From NCBI GenBank assembly GCA_029936425.1, contig JAPYSU010000013.1:7190-71189 (forward strand): 64,000 nt of DNA. The letters run 5' to 3'. The position numbers and the translations under genes are program-made. Positions 62,238 through 64,000 of the stretch are shown here, piece after piece. The stretch is from Litorimonas sp. Lineage in GTDB: Bacteria; Pseudomonadota; Alphaproteobacteria; Caulobacterales; Maricaulaceae. Position 1 is the stretch's first letter, and each line of letters starts with the position of its first letter. The notes beneath the pieces were generated by a model, which saw only the letters and a list, made by a program, of their open reading frames with translations, did not search any database and had not been told where the DNA came from.

Positions 62238-63026
62238 TTACGATCCTGACTGATCCGTTGCATCCAGAATGACCTTGATGGTCTCCTCTGGCCGATCCCA
62301 CATCGGGAAGTGTCCGCTGCGTTCGAACCAATGCATCTTCGCTTTGGGGAAAGCCGACATCGCGCGGTCCGCCTGCTGCGGGAGACACAGTCGATCCTTT
62401 CGGCCCCATCCGATCACAATCGGTGCGGACGTTTTCGCGGGCCCCTCCTGCATTGGGCCGTTGGCGAGATCCTTCACAAGTGAGCCTACGGTTGGCGTAT
62501 CCGCCAATGACTTCAGTTCGCGCGCGACGAAATCGGGGTCGAGTTTCCACGGTCTTGCAGAGAGCTGGGCCATAAGGGCGGACCGGCCTACGACATTTCC
62601 GGTGATCGCAGGAAGCGCCGGTCGCAGCGCGCGAACCAAGGCAAGCGATGCCGTGATTGTAGTGTTGAAGAAACTACGCTCCCATCCCTGCCAGAAGCCA
62701 CCCGGATCCAGCGCGACCACCGCGCCGGTGTGGCCGCGCCGCGCCATCTCTAGCACCAAGCGAGCGCCCAGAGAGCTGCCAACCATATCGACCCCTGTGA
62801 GACCCCCAGTGCTGAGCCAATCATCTAGGCTGCGCGCCAGCCCTTCAAACGTGCCGCTGTCGGACTCTTCAGGTGACTGCCCGTGGCCGGGCAGGTCCAG
62901 GGCGATCACTTCCCTGGCTCCAGCCAGCGCAGGAGAGATAGTTTCCCACGAGCGGCAGGTTGCCCCCAGTCCGTGGATAAGCAGGAGGGGTTTTCCGCGC
63001 CCTGCGCGCGTTTGGTATATGGTCAT
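62238..63026 (-). CDS. Alpha/beta hydrolase
   Basis: 262 residues, no signal peptide. LLLIHGLGATCRSW (oxyanion loop), DMVGSSLGARLVLEMA (nucleophile Ser in GSSLG), an acid in VIGWGRKDRLCLPQQ (Asp) and the His in RSGHFPMWDRPEETIKVI complete the triad. The substrate is unknown (esterase, lactonase or haloperoxidase-like). Codons look more GC-rich than the neighbours and no conserved neighbour flanks it, which fits acquisition. Confidence 0.88.
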   Translation of the reverse strand: MTIYQTRAGRGKPLLLIHGLGATCRSWETISPALAGAREVIALDLPGHGQSPEESDSGTFEGLARSLDDWLSTGGLTGVDMVGSSLGARLVLEMARRGHTGAVVALDPGGFWQGWERSFFNTTITASLALVRALRPALPAITGNVVGRSALMAQLSARPWKLDPDFVARELKSLADTPTVGSLVKDLANGPMQEGPAKTSAPIVIGWGRKDRLCLPQQADRAMSAFPKAKMHWFERSGHFPMWDRPEETIKVILDATDQSGS

Positions 63027-63599
63027 GTCAAGGGAATGCCTTAGAACGGCTTATGTTCCGCCCGGCCCATGGCTGTCCATTATCGAAAGTTCGCCAACGC
63101 CTGACATCAGCTTGGCGATGTGCTTCCCAATCGGTGATTTTGTCATCAAGTGATTGAAACAATCCTTGAGAGTTTTGAGAATAGAAATGATCTTCCGTAC
63201 CTAACTTCGCAATTCTGCGCGGCGTTTGGGGAGGTTCTGATTTACGATACTCCCAGACGTAGGGGGCTTCTTGTTGCTCTCAGGTCGCTTAAAGCCCTTC
63301 TGTAACATCTGTTGAAGATAATGTTGGTAATCGCCAGCCATTTCAGCACCATATTGAAAAACTCGACTCTGTGCATCTTAGAACACCCATCATCGATGGA
63401 TAAAGGTGAACAGTAATAGTTTTACAAGGCACATTTTTCAAAATTTTTAATGTCCGCTTCGCCCCCATAGCTGACCCCCGTCTTTACAAATTCCCGAATT
63501 ATACCTCATAATAAATGATCCGCGTTTATCTTCTCCCTGACCCACTGAGTTTTCTGACAAAATAATAACCCCGTCCCCAGCCCCTGAAACCGGGTTACA
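63027..63599. other. Sparse accessory DNA with a possible short frame
   Basis: No recognisable gene. A 46-codon frame at 63201-63341 (minus strand, MAGDYQHYLQQMLQKGFKRP ...) has no known family and a poor start context; it could be the remnant of a longer protein. The stretch from about 63460 has short AT-rich and GC-rich blocks with no coding pattern. Confidence 0.3.
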
Positions 63600-63601
63600 G
63601 T

Positions 63602-63990
63602 CCTACTGTTCCGGACACACGGACAGGCGTGCTAGCGTGGCGTGTTGGTGTATCGGACGGTGGGACTGAGAGGCCCTTGCGACGGCGGGGGAGGGATCCG
63701 GGCGCGGAGTGTCCGCCATCGACCTGGGAGGTCGATGGCAACGTAGCGCCGAAGTCGCGAGACTTCGGACAGACATAGAATGAGTGCCGCTTTGCGGCAC
63801 ACTTCAGTTCGTCCAAATCGATTCACTGGATCGATTTCTCCTCACCCTGACGCTCGAGGCTCTAACCTCTGTCTTTCGAGACTATCCGAAAGAAAGAGAC
63901 CGAGACCTTAGACTGCGGACGACCTCCGACACAGGAGGATCGCTACAAGGCCGCTGCGATATAAACCGCCGCCGCGGGGTTTGTCCCTTG
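63602..63990 (+). ncRNA. Structured RNA candidate, HEARO/omega-RNA-like (IscB-type element left part)
   Basis: About 390 bases with a chain of hairpins: 63715-63725/63729-63739 (11 bp, GGG loop), CCGAAGTC/GACTTCGG with a GCGA tetraloop (63749-63768), GTGCCGC/GCGGCAC (63784-63800), AAATCGAT/ATCGATTT (63815-63837), TCTTTCG/CGAAAGA (63872-63893), CCTCC/GGAGG (63923-63938). Before them GGACTGAGAGGC (63664 on) and CCGG-GCGCGGAG-TG-TCC-GCCATCGA (from 63699) resemble, from memory, the conserved core of HEARO RNAs that guide IscB nucleases. In those elements the protein gene follows the RNA, which here would lie past 64000. The hairpins are seen; the identity is inferred. Confidence 0.45.
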
Positions 63991-64000
63991 CGAAACATTA

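Noticed and set aside
62269..63153. A 294-codon frame on the plus strand opposite the hydrolase
   Set aside because: It is the antisense of a gene with an intact catalytic triad, and is Ser/Arg/Pro-rich without family features.
63595..63826. Two or three short minus-strand frames in the structured region
   Set aside because: They run through perfect hairpins and are Arg/Pro-rich. They are better explained as chance frames opposite a structured RNA.
63602..64000. RNase P RNA, tmRNA or a group II intron as identity of the hairpin chain
   Set aside because: The conserved RNase P core, the tmRNA acceptor-CCA end and a domain V hairpin were each looked for and not seen.
1..64000. CRISPR arrays, insertion sequences and complete prophage genes
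   Set aside because: No regularly spaced repeat, no transposase or integrase and no phage structural gene could be read anywhere in the window.

Overview
The window is a chromosomal segment of an alphaproteobacterium with moderate base composition (roughly half G+C by eye). Gene content and order point to the Caulobacterales/Maricaulales side of the class (Hyphomonadaceae-like). The clues are the leuS-lptE-holA ... parB-parA-rsmG-mnmG-mnmE block, a ppsR | hemE intergenic region (where Caulobacter has its origin), a CenR-type response regulator, mutM-ech-rpsT-dnaA, and several TTAA-N6/7-TTAA motifs resembling CtrA sites. This is inference from synteny; no 16S gene is present.

Layout. 0.1-9.6 kb: an orphan receiver protein, a BON-domain lipoprotein, a His-rich TonB receptor with a small exported partner (probable metal uptake), rph, a large M16 peptidase, an MgtC-like protein and an unknown protein. 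9.7-19.7 kb: stress and replication genes (hrcA-grpE, mutM, enoyl-CoA hydratase, rpsT, dnaA, a PLD-like lipoprotein, dnaN, recF). 19.8-28.5 kb: a flavin hydroxylase, xthA, a JmjC/cupin protein, cenR, a YkuD protein, YggS, a ThiE-like protein, a GNAT protein, a porin with a long Pro/Gln/Tyr-rich extension, and a DUF3576 lipoprotein. 28.7-43.5 kb: leuS-lptE-holA-mscS, the parAB partition genes with three perfect parS sites, rsmG-mnmG-mnmE, a GDPD lipoprotein, and a tightly coupled ppsR-maf-aroE-coaE-dnaQ operon. 44.3-44.7 kb: the probable replication origin. 44.7-53.2 kb: hemE-hemJ, rho, a PQQ-type dehydrogenase, secB, a Tim44-like protein, mltA, an Smr protein and a stand-alone YcbB-scaffold-like protein. 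53.3-61.6 kb: hslU and hslV split by a small AT-rich gene, an M15 peptidase with an L,D-transpeptidase, a thioredoxin/LON-domain/Trm112-like cluster, an NTF2-like protein and a ProXp-ala-like deacylase. 61.7-64.0 kb: tRNA-Gly followed by an accessory flank with one alpha/beta hydrolase, sparse DNA, and a strongly structured stretch at the right edge.

How the parts fit. Most genes serve replication and segregation (dnaA, dnaN, recF, holA, dnaQ, parAB/parS, oriC), translation and tRNA modification (leuS, mnmE, mnmG, rsmG, rpsT), envelope building (lptE, secB, mltA, L,D-transpeptidases, M15 peptidase, porin) and proteostasis (hrcA, grpE, hslUV).

The least ordinary items are these: a possible HEARO/omega-RNA of an IscB-type element at 63.6-64.0 kb whose protein would lie just outside the window; a small mobile-looking gene between hslU and hslV; a lone L,D-transpeptidase scaffold domain; a Ca-loop-bearing M15 peptidase; and a possible leader peptide in the dnaA 5' region.
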